Shown here: positions 45,819 to 55,323 of the stretch, piece after piece
Layout: each line of letters begins with the position of its first letter
How positions within the stretch are numbered: position 1 is the first letter of the stretch
Assembly: GCA_002803225.1 (NCBI GenBank)
Contig: NXFV01001196.1
Span: forward strand, 1 to 64,000
Length of the DNA stretch: 64,000 bases
Direction: 5' to 3'
From: Gamarada debralockiae
Taxonomy: Eukaryota; Ascomycota; Leotiomycetes; Helotiales; Hyphodiscaceae
Translations under genes and position numbers: made by a program
Notes under the pieces: model-generated
Database searches by the model: none
The model's input: only the letters and a program-made list of their open reading frames with translations
What the model was told of the DNA's origin: nothing

Positions 45819-47077
45819 CAGGGTAATGAATTTGACTGCGCTCCTAGTGTCAAGAAATCCTGGGAGTTACAAAACCCATCGATCTATGCGCAGTGGGCAC
45901 AGCATTCTACTTCGACTTCTATGCTACCACGCTCAACTTTTCAGACTCCACGACAGGATACCTTCTCAAATTGCAGCGAATAAACCCAGACAACTTTACC
46001 GACAAAGCAGAAGTCTCCGTCTCGCGTTTCCAATATACGTCACGAGATCTTGATGACTCCCCTATTCCCTCCACAGAATTCATCGCCTTTCCTTTCGCAA
46101 TGGGACCTCCGAACGTTTCCTATGGTCGCCTTTGCTCACGGGAGCCTTGGAGTATACCGTGGCTGCGCACCATCAAGCAGTCCCAGTCTCTACGACTACA
46201 ACATTTGGAGCCCCACTGTTGATCGAGGATGCACTGTTATAGCTACCGACTATGCCCCGCTAGGCAATGACTATGTGGCGCATAAATACATCAGTTTTAC
46301 AGCGCACGCCCACTATGTGTATTATTCTGTGCTCGCGGCACGAAAGACCTTTCCCGATACCTTCACCTACAACAGGGTCAGTGTTGGGCGTTCCAGGGCG
46401 GCGGTGCAGTGTGGAAACTTTCCGAACATAAACACGTCCAAAACAAGATTTCAGGATATCTGAGGACAGTTGCGCTTTGGCCTGCTGCAAAGGTGCACGA
46501 ACAGACAATCATGGCAATCGGCGCACAGAAAGGCCTGGAGAATCAAACGGTCGAGCCAGAGATTTTCATGCTCGTGAATGCTATCAAAAATGTGTTTCCT
46601 GAGTACATCTACACCCTCTTTGGAGAGAGGCTGAAGAAGCGGATCCATATTGCGGATGAGCTGCAGATGTGCGAAATAGCGCATTTGGGTCTTGCTTTGG
46701 ACCTCAGCACAGACGAAGTCGTTTCACCCAACGTGACAGAGGACATTTATTTCCAACGACTGCAGGAGTTGAACGCACCGGCGTCTGGTGACAAGTCTTC
46801 TCCGCCAATGCTTATTGTGGCGGGACTGTCTGACTCCGCAATCAACCCAAATTCGACTTCGAAAAATTTCTAGGAGGCGTGTTCGTACGGGAATGAAGTT
46901 TACCTTTGTCTTTACCATGGACTCGAGCACTCGCCCGTTGTCATTGCTACGGCGGCGGAATGGCTGCGGTGGATTGATGACCGCTTCAAGGGCATCGGGA
47001 CTCCGACAAAGTGCACGAGTGCGACGATCAAGCCCTTTAATCTCGAGTTATCCAAAAACCCATCTGTGTCTTATTAA
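45819..47077 (+). pseudogene. secretory lipase-like alpha/beta hydrolase (LIP family), inactivated
   Basis: Parts in three frames match fungal secreted lipases (PF03583 type): GTAFYFDFYATTLNF, FQYTSRDLDDSPI, VAFAHGSLGVYRGCAPS, TVIATDYAPLGND, AVWKLSEHKHVQNK, YHGLEHSPVVIA. The nucleophile box GHSQGG is damaged: a one-base deletion shifts the frame just after it and the His has become Arg (VGRSRAA). A further shift lies near 46100 and a TAG at about 46870 (KNF*EAC). No signal peptide or start codon was found upstream. Catalytic Asp and His regions remain recognisable in the later part, so decay is recent to moderate. Confidence 0.75.
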
Positions 47078-47224
47078 AGTTAGTTGTAGGTAGGAAGTTT
47101 GTTTGAGTATTGTTTTTCTGGAATTTTGAAAGTGTAGTTTTTTTAGAGAGTATCTAAGAATATAACGCGTGGATAGAGAAATATCTCAAACCGCCCATCT
47201 GAATTAGAAATATTTCTTGACCAT

Positions 47225-47861
47225 TTATCCTACCAGTTTCTTCGTTGAACTGTAAACATCTGCCCCTCGAATTCGCTGCCTATACAAGCCAAAGTACCAC
47301 GGGAGGACGAATAAGCTGATAGTCAAGGGTACAACGACTAACACCTCCTCCCAAAACGACAGGCCCATTACAAATCCGAAACCCACAGTTAAAATCATGC
47401 AAAGAGAGGGAATCCAGATCATCGGAGTCGGTTGAATGCCATTCGTTGTGTAAGGCTTGAGGAGCGAGAAAAGCAGGACATTCATGCCCATGTAAATGAG
47501 CAATGGGAGGAAATATATGGCGCGAGGGATTTGTAATGGATGGGAAGCGAAGAGCTCGATGTCAATGTGGGTGTTGAGTTGTGAGGCGAATGATGTTACG
47601 ATCTTGAAATTGGTCAGAACATGTGACTCGAAGAAGACGGGAATTGGGTACCTTTTCCATGATTGGACTGGGAGTCCAGAGCGGAGGAGGAATCGAGTTC
47701 ACAAATAGGGCGAAGAGGCTGAGGAGTACTCCATGGGAGATTATGAGAAGGACGAGGGGTAGAATGAAATCATCGTTGGAGAGACCAGAAAGTGGTGGTG
47801 CAGCCGATTCTTTGTCCGCATCCCTGCTTACAGCGGAAGCGTCGCCCTCTTTGTCAGCCAT
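47225..47861 (-). CDS. four-transmembrane protein of unknown function (195 aa)
   Basis: Exons 47861-47652 and 47602-47225, with a 49-nt phase-0 intron (GTACCC..TTTCAAG); reading through changes to an unrelated short tail. An acidic cytosolic-looking N-terminus (about 30 residues) is followed by four hydrophobic segments: FILPLVLLIISHGVLLSLF, AIYFLPLLIYMGMNVLLFSL, IWIPSLCMILTVGFGFVMGL and VLVVVPLTISLFVLPWYFGL. The C-terminus is basic (YRQRIRGADVYSSTKKL). No known family recognised; it is probably an ER or Golgi membrane protein. It shares a 0.34-kb divergent promoter region with the gene at 48206. Confidence 0.65.
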
Positions 47862-48205
47862 CTCAAGTGAGTTTTTCGAATTGCCAACCCAAGCACGGTG
47901 ATGATGAGAGCTAGAAAGGTTTCAAAAAAGTATACTTGAAGTAGAAGGTTGTCGCCTAAAGCTTCCGAAACCCCACCCCCACTCCGCTTCCGTTTGTGAC
48001 ATCCCTGTTGTCTCAGCTGTGTCGACGTCACATCGGCCCACCTCAAGCGCCCTGAATCTCTGTTTCGTGTAAGGCTGTCTTCTTCAAAACTCATACAATT
48101 TTTCATCAACACCCCAATTCAGTAAATTGATGACTGTCATAAGGCTGCGGTCCCATTGCCCCAATCGATATCCTGGGTATTGTACAGCGTTCAAATTTCG
48201 CACCA

Positions 48206-49224
48206 ATGAAACGGAAAGCTGAACCTGCAAGCGTAGAGGAAGAAGGAGAGGATCCAAAGACTGGGGAGGTATTTTTGAAGGCAGGAGAGAGGGCTTCGAT
48301 TACTTCGTCACCTGACCGATTCGAGCGACGGAGGAAATGGCGAAAGAGTGACTTGGACTTTCAGAGCGGCTCGGCATCCAAGTATTTGGGGTCAATGTTA
48401 GAGGTGGTTGGGCGAGCCAAGGAGGAGGAAATGTTCACTATTCTGGCAGGCGAGCATGACGACAATCTGGAAGTGTGGAAAGAATGCGAGAAATCGGGTC
48501 GCAAGTATCGGGCATTCTATCTCGCAGGTAAGGGCCACATTACCCCTCACAAATCTCAAATAATAATTTCGCGCCAGACAAGATCATAAATGGCGAATCT
48601 CGGACGTACGTTGAGCGTGAGATCCTTATTTCAAAAGAAGCGGACCTCAATCGTGAGGATCCGGAGATAACTATCGCACAACGGATTTACTCGGCCAGAG
48701 GAGCCATCGAACTGAAAGCTCACCAGCTCTATTTCAAAGGACGTCTCGATCTCGACAGGCCATATATATTCCCCAAACTAGGCGACGAGATTCCAGGCGT
48801 CGGATATCCAGACCTTTATTGCACGTTCCGAGGCATTCGTGACTGGGACACAGTGGTTAAGACGGCGAAGTTTGCTAGCTGTGATCGTAATGTCAGCATT
48901 GACATCACCGCGGCTGACGTTCAGAGCAGGAGGAAGATCGTGTTCGACATCGAGAAGGACAAAGTTGTCAGCTGTGACACTAAGTCGACACTCGGAGTTG
49001 AGATTTCGTGCTCGGATTTCAAATCTTTATTCGGAGGCTCAACAACGGCAGAGAAGGAAATCAGAAACGCGTATCCAAGTCCTCCCTCAGAATGGAGGAA
49101 AAAGGAGTCCACTTCGTCTGAGACAAGGACAATCGGCATGAAGCTGATTGGCATGGGGCCAGTAGTTGAAGGGACTTTGAGAGCGGACTTGAACATCACT
49201 CTTGTACTGAAGACTAAAGTTTGA
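48206..49224 (+). CDS. uncharacterised soluble protein (322 aa)
   Basis: Exons 48206-48527 and 48578-49224, with a 50-nt intron (GTAAGG..GCCAG) splitting an Asp codon; together 323 codons. The N-terminus (MKRKAEPASVEEEGED) is charged and could carry a nuclear signal. The rest alternates short strands and helices (SARGAIELKAHQLYFKGRLD, DEIPGVGYPDLY, RKIVFDIEKDKVVSCD, GMGPVVEGTLRADLNITLVL) without signal peptide or membrane segment. I do not recognise a family. It ends only 23 bases before the mariner element at 49248. Confidence 0.65.
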
Positions 49225-49247
49225 ACGGCAAAATCGAAATAAATGTA

Positions 49248-50504
49248 TAGTAACGTGGCAGAAGTGAAGGCACGGGCCATAAAAACCTACCCCTCGATTC
49301 AGAGGCATATATATTAAACCAAACACACTCAATTGAAGTGAAATTATATCAATTAAAAGCTCTATTAATACTTTGTCGAACCTCCCTTCATAATTTCCGC
49401 TATCCTTCGAGGTATACTCTCTATTAACACATCAAGGGTGTCTTCCACGATCTTAGCCAACTCTTGACATAAGGCTGCTTTAATTTCCTCGATACTCTTA
49501 ATCCTATACCTTCGACCGGAGATTCTATCTTTTAATTACTTCTAAAGGTTCTTAATTAGAGATAGATCTAGTAACTGCAGGGGCCAGGAGAGGCTCACGA
49601 CCTTGTGGAGAAGCTTGTAAGTAACGGCCTTCTTGCCGAAGTAATATTTGGCCCTATCCTCTTGCATGACTACTTCCTTGTTGTATTTCCTTTGCATCTT
49701 CTTATAGAAAGGCATAAAGTGTAATTTTAAGAGCTCCTCGATGTACCGCGTTTGATTCGTTCGAGCCCCTTTTGGCAAGATAACAAGAGGGCCTATTTTT
49801 GTGTCCATGAAGTACCCCTATACTCCTACCTTGTCCTCCTACTCTTAAGGAAGGCTTTAAGTTCTTATCTAAGTAAGCTTCTCCTTTTCCAACTGTCACC
49901 CAACAATTTCGGCTATCATAGCCTATTTTAAATGTCGACTCATTAGATCAAATAACTCTCCTCCAATTCCGGTGATTTTCAGTCCTCCCAAAGATCACTC
50001 GGCATTTGTGCTTTCTTGAAAGGTGGGTTTGCGTCGTTTTCTATGCTTTCTAAGACGCGTCGGACAAAGTCTCGCGACAGTTTCTTTCCCGATTTGGAAG
50101 GTGTACCAAGGAAGCAAGGAGCGTGAGCATCGTTGGCCGCAGCTTGAAGAAGGCGTCTTTCGCCCTTAGGAGTAAGCTTAGGACGCGCGCCAGTACGTTT
50201 TATATTGAAGAATTGGTTTTGGCTAGTTCTTTTCTTAAGTCGTTAGACAATCTTTGCAACGGTTAATTTAGTAAGATCGACAAGTCGTGAAACCTCACTA
50301 TAGGTCTTCGTGCACTTATACCAGGCCCACACCTCCCTACGCTGCTCTAGAGTTGTCTCTCGATGTGAAGTGATTGGTTTGTAAGGCATTTTTGTGGATA
50401 AAGAGAAAAGGAGGCGCTGTAGGAGAAGATATGAGAAAGGGTCCTTCCAAATCGGGAATTCTTAATTTCGCTAAAATCGTGCCTTCACTTCTGCCACGTG
50501 ATTG
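49248..50504 (-). mobile_element. Tc1/mariner element with terminal inverted repeats, 1257 bp
   Basis: A 22-bp perfect inverted repeat lies at 49253-49274 and 50478-50499 (core ACGTGGCAGAAGTGAAGG). Five further, partly matching bases reach a TA at each side (49246-49247 and 50505-50506), the target duplication of this superfamily. The transposase inside is on the minus strand and broken. Confidence 0.88.
49365..50389 (-). pseudogene. Tc1/mariner transposase, frameshifted
   Basis: ATG at 50389 starts a helix-turn-helix N-terminus (LEQRREVWAWYKCTKTYSEV, RLVDLTKLTVAKIV). After a TAA the same frame continues with GARPKLTPKGERRLLQ and SGKKLSRDFVRRVL. A frameshift near the word CRVIFGRTEN then leads to SNESTFKIG and, in a third frame, GPLVILPKGARTNQTRYIEE, a DDE catalytic segment, and PLQLLDLSLIKNL. 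The C-terminus IAEIMKGGSTKY ends at 49365. At least two frameshifts and several stops (TAG/TAA for Trp or Gln) make it inactive. It is a different family from the transposase at 1-699. Confidence 0.85.
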
Positions 50505-50506
50505 TA

Positions 50507-51528
50507 CAAAAGTTTGATAGATTTAGTGATCTTGGCAGCCATTCATGCCGCCATTTTCAAACTCAAGCCTCCTCAGATGAATACTAATGTGCTCGATTGA
50601 CCTCACAACTTCAGGATGTCCCCTCTGAACTTTTGGGTATCAGAAGAAGCGCCGCTCACTCAGGTCTGCCGCATGATAAGCTCCTGTCAGAATCCGCGAA
50701 AGAGCCAACGGACAGGGTCGTACGGCCAAGCAGATCCGGGAGCCGAAACGGAAGAATCCTCAGCCTTCCGGTGTCGCAACTTCCGCCGTGTGCCGTGCGG
50801 CCCCTGCCGGCCCCACCGCGCTAGCGTCTGTTGGAGCGATTTTACTCGTTCTTGGGGAATCTGGGTAAATGAACCCTGAGACTCGACCCTATCTGGGGCA
50901 AGCCACCAACAAACAATACGTGAGCAAAAGCTGACACTGGCATTTCGCAGGGAAGACGAAACATCTCCGAGACTGGGGACATCCGACGTCTGGTTGAACC
51001 CTCCAGATGAATCAATTTGGTACCACCTTCATGCCTCGACTCTGTGTAGCAATCAAGTCCTCGCTGACCAGACTCACGATTTACGCCTGTACATCTGCTA
51101 TATCTCTGTCTTTAAGTTGATGATCTCAGCGCTCCCAAGTTCAATCTATGCCCTTTTTCGATGTCGTCGTTTATCCTAGAACTACAGAACAGTTCTGCTA
51201 GTTCCGTCGAGCTGCCAGGGTTAGCGACAGCGAGCATCGAATAACCCGTATGTCCAGTCATTCGCTTTGTATCGAAGGTCAACTATCGAGGAAGCTCGGA
51301 GGGGTAAGGAAACAGTGCCCCTGCAACTTTGAAAGCGTATGTATCTTGATACCTAGGAAACGTTATTAACATTCAAAATTAGCACTCGGAGAATTGTGAT
51401 TAACCAACTCTTGGAGCATATACTCTCTCGACTAGCGGAGGAGTTACAACGTGATGAGCGCCACAGCGTGCGCCGATTGCGGTCCAATTCCATTGCCCAC
51501 GCGAGTGCCGTTAGTAGGCTGGGTCATT
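50507..51528. other. intergenic, nothing recognised
   Basis: Short unconserved ORFs (50597-50879, 50994-51179). No element ends seen. Confidence 0.4.
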
Positions 51529-52050
51529 GAGGTCCCGGGACGCGGAACGTTGTCTTTGATCGTTACCTGCCTGTTAACCATCTTCTTTATACGTGGGTGG
51601 TGATATATCCACGTTTATACAAAAGTCGGATACAAGGTACGCTATATAAGCTCGCTCTACTCTACAAGGCCATCCTCGCGCCAGAGTGCATAGCTGTCGA
51701 AGGACTTCAGGAATGGACGCAGGGCCGAAGGATAGAACAGGACTGTTCGGAAACAACAGAAGGACAATTCAAACTCATCCATGCTTTCTACATCAGCATG
51801 CTTGCACTCAGATACCGCATACCACGGGGCGATAAAGTGATATGGCCTAATCAATACACATGGTTCCTCAAGTAGGGTCTGATTGACAGAAAGGACCACG
51901 AAAGCTGGGGTCTCTCAGAGGCTGAGATACGACTTGGTTGCGTAGGAAACCAAAAGATTCGGGGACATTGGGGCCCTTGGACCAGGTCATTTGGATTTTT
52001 TGCGGGTAAACAACGTGCGCTTGAAAGCTTGACGTTGTAAGCAGTCCGAG
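51529..52050 (+). pseudogene. fragment of a fungal multi-copy membrane protein family
   Basis: The piece GRGTLSLIVTCLLTIFF, a frameshift, WVVIYPRLYKS, LAPECIAVEGLQEW, KLIHAFYISMLALRYRI, VIWPNQYTWFLK, an in-frame TAG, and GLIDRKDHESWGLSEAEIR follows the pattern of a common ascomycete family (PGRGT..., W-GLSE) usually annotated as hypothetical membrane proteins. TAG replaces a Gln codon, again CAG to TAG. N- and C-terminal parts are missing. The function of the family is unknown to me. Confidence 0.6.
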
Positions 52051-52746
52051 GAGCGTCGCTCACAATCCAATCGAGACTGCTGCCGATATGGATGCATATT
52101 TGAAAACAGAGGAGATCATTTCGCTTGTCGTCATGGCATAGGAAACGGGGAGGAAAGTCCGTGGATGTTCGTGTGTTTTCTGTACCGTACCTGAGCACAG
52201 GCAAGCGGCACGATCTGCGGGGAGAAGTACCATCACACTAAGCAGCAATTAGGCTAAGGCCAAGGCCAGTAAGGCTTATGAGGCTGACACGTGCTTCTGG
52301 TAAGGGTTCTGGTACATACGGACGTATAAAGTAGCTGTTAAGGGTTCACAGGTAATACACGCTCAAAATTTGTTATCTAGCATTTGGACGGAAAGAAAAT
52401 GGAAAGAAAATCGCTCATCGTTGAGTTTGGGTTATCATCAAGGATTCAAGATTATGAAATGGCTGGTGGAAGACTCAAGCTTCAGGAATCAAGGAGTTTC
52501 AGTGATTCTGGTAGGACAAAGACTGGAATTCAGGAAATGTGCGTGTTGGGCAGATTGTATGAAAAGAGGTTGTCTTTGCAGTAGATTAAGGGGGTAGCTA
52601 ATACGAAGCGAGGAGCTAACCATTGCAATTCAATTGGCTGACTGACCGACGATCGAAAGGCGTCACGCTCTCCGGATGTAAAATCGACATCGTTTCACTT
52701 CTCTTCTTGTTCGTGCCCACTCTGCATCCTTGGACTAGCTCCGTCG
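52051..52746. other. intergenic, nothing recognised
   Basis: Several overlapping short ORFs at 52370-52600 (repeats of GAAAGAAAATGGAAAG nearby), none with known motifs. Confidence 0.4.
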
Positions 52747-53367
52747 CTATCCTCTCGAAGCGTCATCTCCCACACTCACCACACTCACTTCCACTTCCTC
52801 TAACCCCGCCAACTCAGGTACATCCTCCCTCGCCTTCCCCAAAAGTCCTTCAATCACCCTCTTCACAGGATGCTGTTGCTGCATAAAAGCCGTCCAATGA
52901 TCATCAACATCCACACTCAGCCTCCTCATTCCAGGAAAGAATTTCCACACACTCGCCAACCCGTCAAGTCCAAAATTATACAATGCCACATTCCGCACCT
53001 CCTTCATTGAGTCCTCCTCATATCTATTCAGACGAGAGTGATAATCGAAGTGGAAGCATTCAAAGCAATTTGGTAGCTGGTAACAAGATGGTAGACATGG
53101 CGGGAGGAGCAGGATAGTGTCGAGATGGGGGTTGATATATATTCCGGCGGGGAACTTTGAAGTTGTAAAGCACCTTTTATATCGATATAAAACTACGCCC
53201 CGAGATTCAGAACAAACGAACGAGAGAATTGGTTGTGGGACACTAGTGATGTGGGATTTGCTGATGCTGAGGTTTATGGGAATGGTTCTGGGACCTGGGA
53301 GGGCAGCTTCCCAGATTTTGAGACGGAGTTCCGTTGGGAGATCTTTGAAACAAGTAAACGATTTCAT
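52747..53367 (-). CDS. 2EXR-domain protein (206 aa)
   Basis: Single exon. The start is ATG 53367, just before FTCFKDLPTELRLKIWEAAL, the F-box-like signature of fungal 2EXR proteins. The domain continues with LSFVCSESRGVVLYRYKRCF and the typical INPHLDTILLL. The C-terminal half (RNVALYNFG, VWKFFPGMRRLSVDVDDHW) is the usual 2EXR tail. These are large lineage-expanded families in Helotiales with no known function; the fold resembles an F-box and may mediate protein binding. A broken relative lies 0.6 kb upstream on the same strand. Confidence 0.82.
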   Translation of the reverse strand: MKSFTCFKDLPTELRLKIWEAALPGPRTIPINLSISKSHITSVPQPILSFVCSESRGVVLYRYKRCFTTSKFPAGIYINPHLDTILLLPPCLPSCYQLPNCFECFHFDYHSRLNRYEEDSMKEVRNVALYNFGLDGLASVWKFFPGMRRLSVDVDDHWTAFMQQQHPVKRVIEGLLGKAREDVPELAGLEEVEVSVVSVGDDASRG

Positions 53368-54005
53368 GACAATTTGAGTGTTAAAGAGTATCGAAAGTTC
53401 GCATAAGAGGTTCACATGATGGTTGGACGTGAAGTTCGTAGGTGTGGTGCGGTTTCTTTCCTCTGTTCAGCTCGAGAGCTAGTGCTTACTGTACAAATAT
53501 ACCAAGTACGAGGCTGCACGAGGCTTGACAAGGTTCGGCCGCTCTGCTGGCACTAAGCAATTGCACAGAGCTTTGAAATAAAGAAATTAGTATTTGCTGA
53601 TATGGAAAAAGTATTCATGTGAGTTCACGGTAAATAGGTCCGACTCCTGCGACCAATTTGGCATTCTGATTCTCTCGTTCTGTCGGGCTCCGGATCTAAG
53701 ACCGAAACCCCGCACAGTACTTTATGGGACGAGCTAAATCAACTCCACTAGCGGCTAAATCACTCTTCTGGGTACACCCATCAACCTCGCGCCAGAGTAG
53801 TAATTTGTATGCGAATGCGAGTTGATTTAGCCGCCAGTGGAGTTGATTTAGCTCGTCCCTACTTTATGTACACCTGACCACTTCACTCCAAATGTGAGTA
53901 ACTTTTTATGCCTCCCTATGTGGGTCTCTCTTCAGTCGGTGCTAAAGGGGTGGCTCTATACATCTCTACTCCCCTCCTTGTCCTCTCTGCCGCCTCATTA
54001 GCTTG
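53368..54005. other. intergenic between 2EXR genes, holds MITE
   Basis: It contains the promoter of the 2EXR gene and the hAT-like MITE at 53726-53859. Nothing else recognised. Confidence 0.5.
53726..53859. mobile_element. hAT-like hairpin MITE, 134 bp
   Basis: The arms (53726-53762 and 53823-53859) are inverted copies with one mismatch in 37 bp, starting GGGACGAGCTAAATCAACTC. The 8-bp duplication TACTTTAT lies directly on each side (53718-53725 and 53860-53867). The arms cover more than half of the element, so the RNA or single strand could form a strong hairpin. Confidence 0.92.
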
Positions 54006-54944
54006 CTACCTCCCAGCAGCGCTCCACTTCCTCTTCATATCCCTAGCCCATCTAACACTCAAAGCGCGTCGCCACTTTAGGCCATCCGCCCCGAAGCTTT
54101 TATATCCATTATCAGTCCCCATTTGAATCTCATCCATCATACTCCCAATACCGTCGCTAGCCTGAATGCCGCGCCAGCAATGAACCCCATGTTTCTTATT
54201 CAAAAGTCCTTCAGCATACACCATCTCCAAGCCTTTCTGGTACTGCTACGTCCACTTGAGCTTTCCAGTCTACCCGTCTGCCACCACCAAACATAGCGTC
54301 TCTAGCCTCGGGAAGTGAGTAAGAAGACGCGCGAGATAGGGGAGCCTTTTTCCCATACTCATCTGGGATATCCCATATTACCTGGTACACAAGTGTTGTA
54401 GGGTGGAATTTCTGGCAGCGCAGGAATATGATAAATGGGTCCCAATGCTCGCGTCTTCGACATAGAGCGTATCCATCTCAGTGTTGAACAGACCTCCTTT
54501 GTAAGTCACAGACTTCATTGGACTCTCTACTCCTTCGACCCTGAAGTGCCGTGAGAATGCAAAACTTTCTTTATACAAAGCAGACGTTTTAGAACGAGAT
54601 TCTCTATCGATAAATAGTAGCGTTGGTAGATGGCCCAGCGGCGGTTTTATTGGTGACCTGTTTGGGTTTGGAGATTGGATGTCAGGCTGTCAGGTGGGAG
54701 GGTCAGTCTCATCAGAGGTGGAGTCGAGAGTGTAGGAGGGGAATCTGATGAGGCGGGGTGTTATTGCCAGGCGCCATATTTTGAGACGCAATATGATGGG
54801 AAGACCACGGAAGTGATGGAAAACGTGTTGTGGTCGGGAGAGCATTGCTGCTAGTGCCTCAGAGCTGGCCTGACTAGGCTGCTTTATCAAAATCGAACTG
54901 ACTGAGCGCCGGCGGTGTCGGTATTGCTTGAAGAACTTGAGCAT
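54006..54944 (-). pseudogene. 2EXR-domain gene, inactivated
   Basis: ATG 54944 starts MLKFFKQYRHRRR and the frame reaches the 2EXR signature VFHHFRGLPIILRLKIWRLA. An in-frame TGA (54690-54692) interrupts DPPT*QPD; beyond it the same frame carries LPTLLFIDRESRSKTSALYK, FAFSRHFRVEGVES and NTEMDTLYVEDASIGTH. A frameshift at about 54440 then leads to the former C-terminus (GLLNKKHGVHCWRGIQ, GADGLKWRRALSVRW) ending at 54006. The reading is otherwise well preserved, so inactivation may be recent. Confidence 0.72.
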
Positions 54945-55323
54945 GTTTATCTGGAAAGGGTGAAAAGAACTTGTGCAGAGGATAAGGCGGGGAGGGGGCG
55001 GAGGTGAGCCTACTTGTAATGTGAGATAACGTGTTTGTTTGGGGCAATGCGAAAAGGAATTTACCCCACGCCGTGCCTCGCACCGGAATCTAGCCAACGA
55101 GGCTGTGTCGCACAAGGCTGAGATTCAAAGCCATATATTCAATTCGCTATCCAAAGAAGTAGATATCAATAAGTCACCCCAAGTGAATTTTCTGCCGTCT
55201 CTTATCCTATTCCATGATATGACGTGAAATCATAAATCCGTTCTCGTAACCCATAAACGCACATGTAATATTCATGAATCCACATTCATCGAAGCCAGCC
55301 GAACCCTTCCTCTCTCCCTCCAA
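54945..55323. other. intergenic, nothing recognised
   Basis: Between the broken 2EXR gene's start and the Kelch gene's 3' end; no signal seen. Confidence 0.4.

Noticed and set aside
52370..52600. Two overlapping 66-75-codon plus-strand ORFs
   Set aside because: Derived from GAAAGAAAATGG-type simple repeats, with no conserved features.
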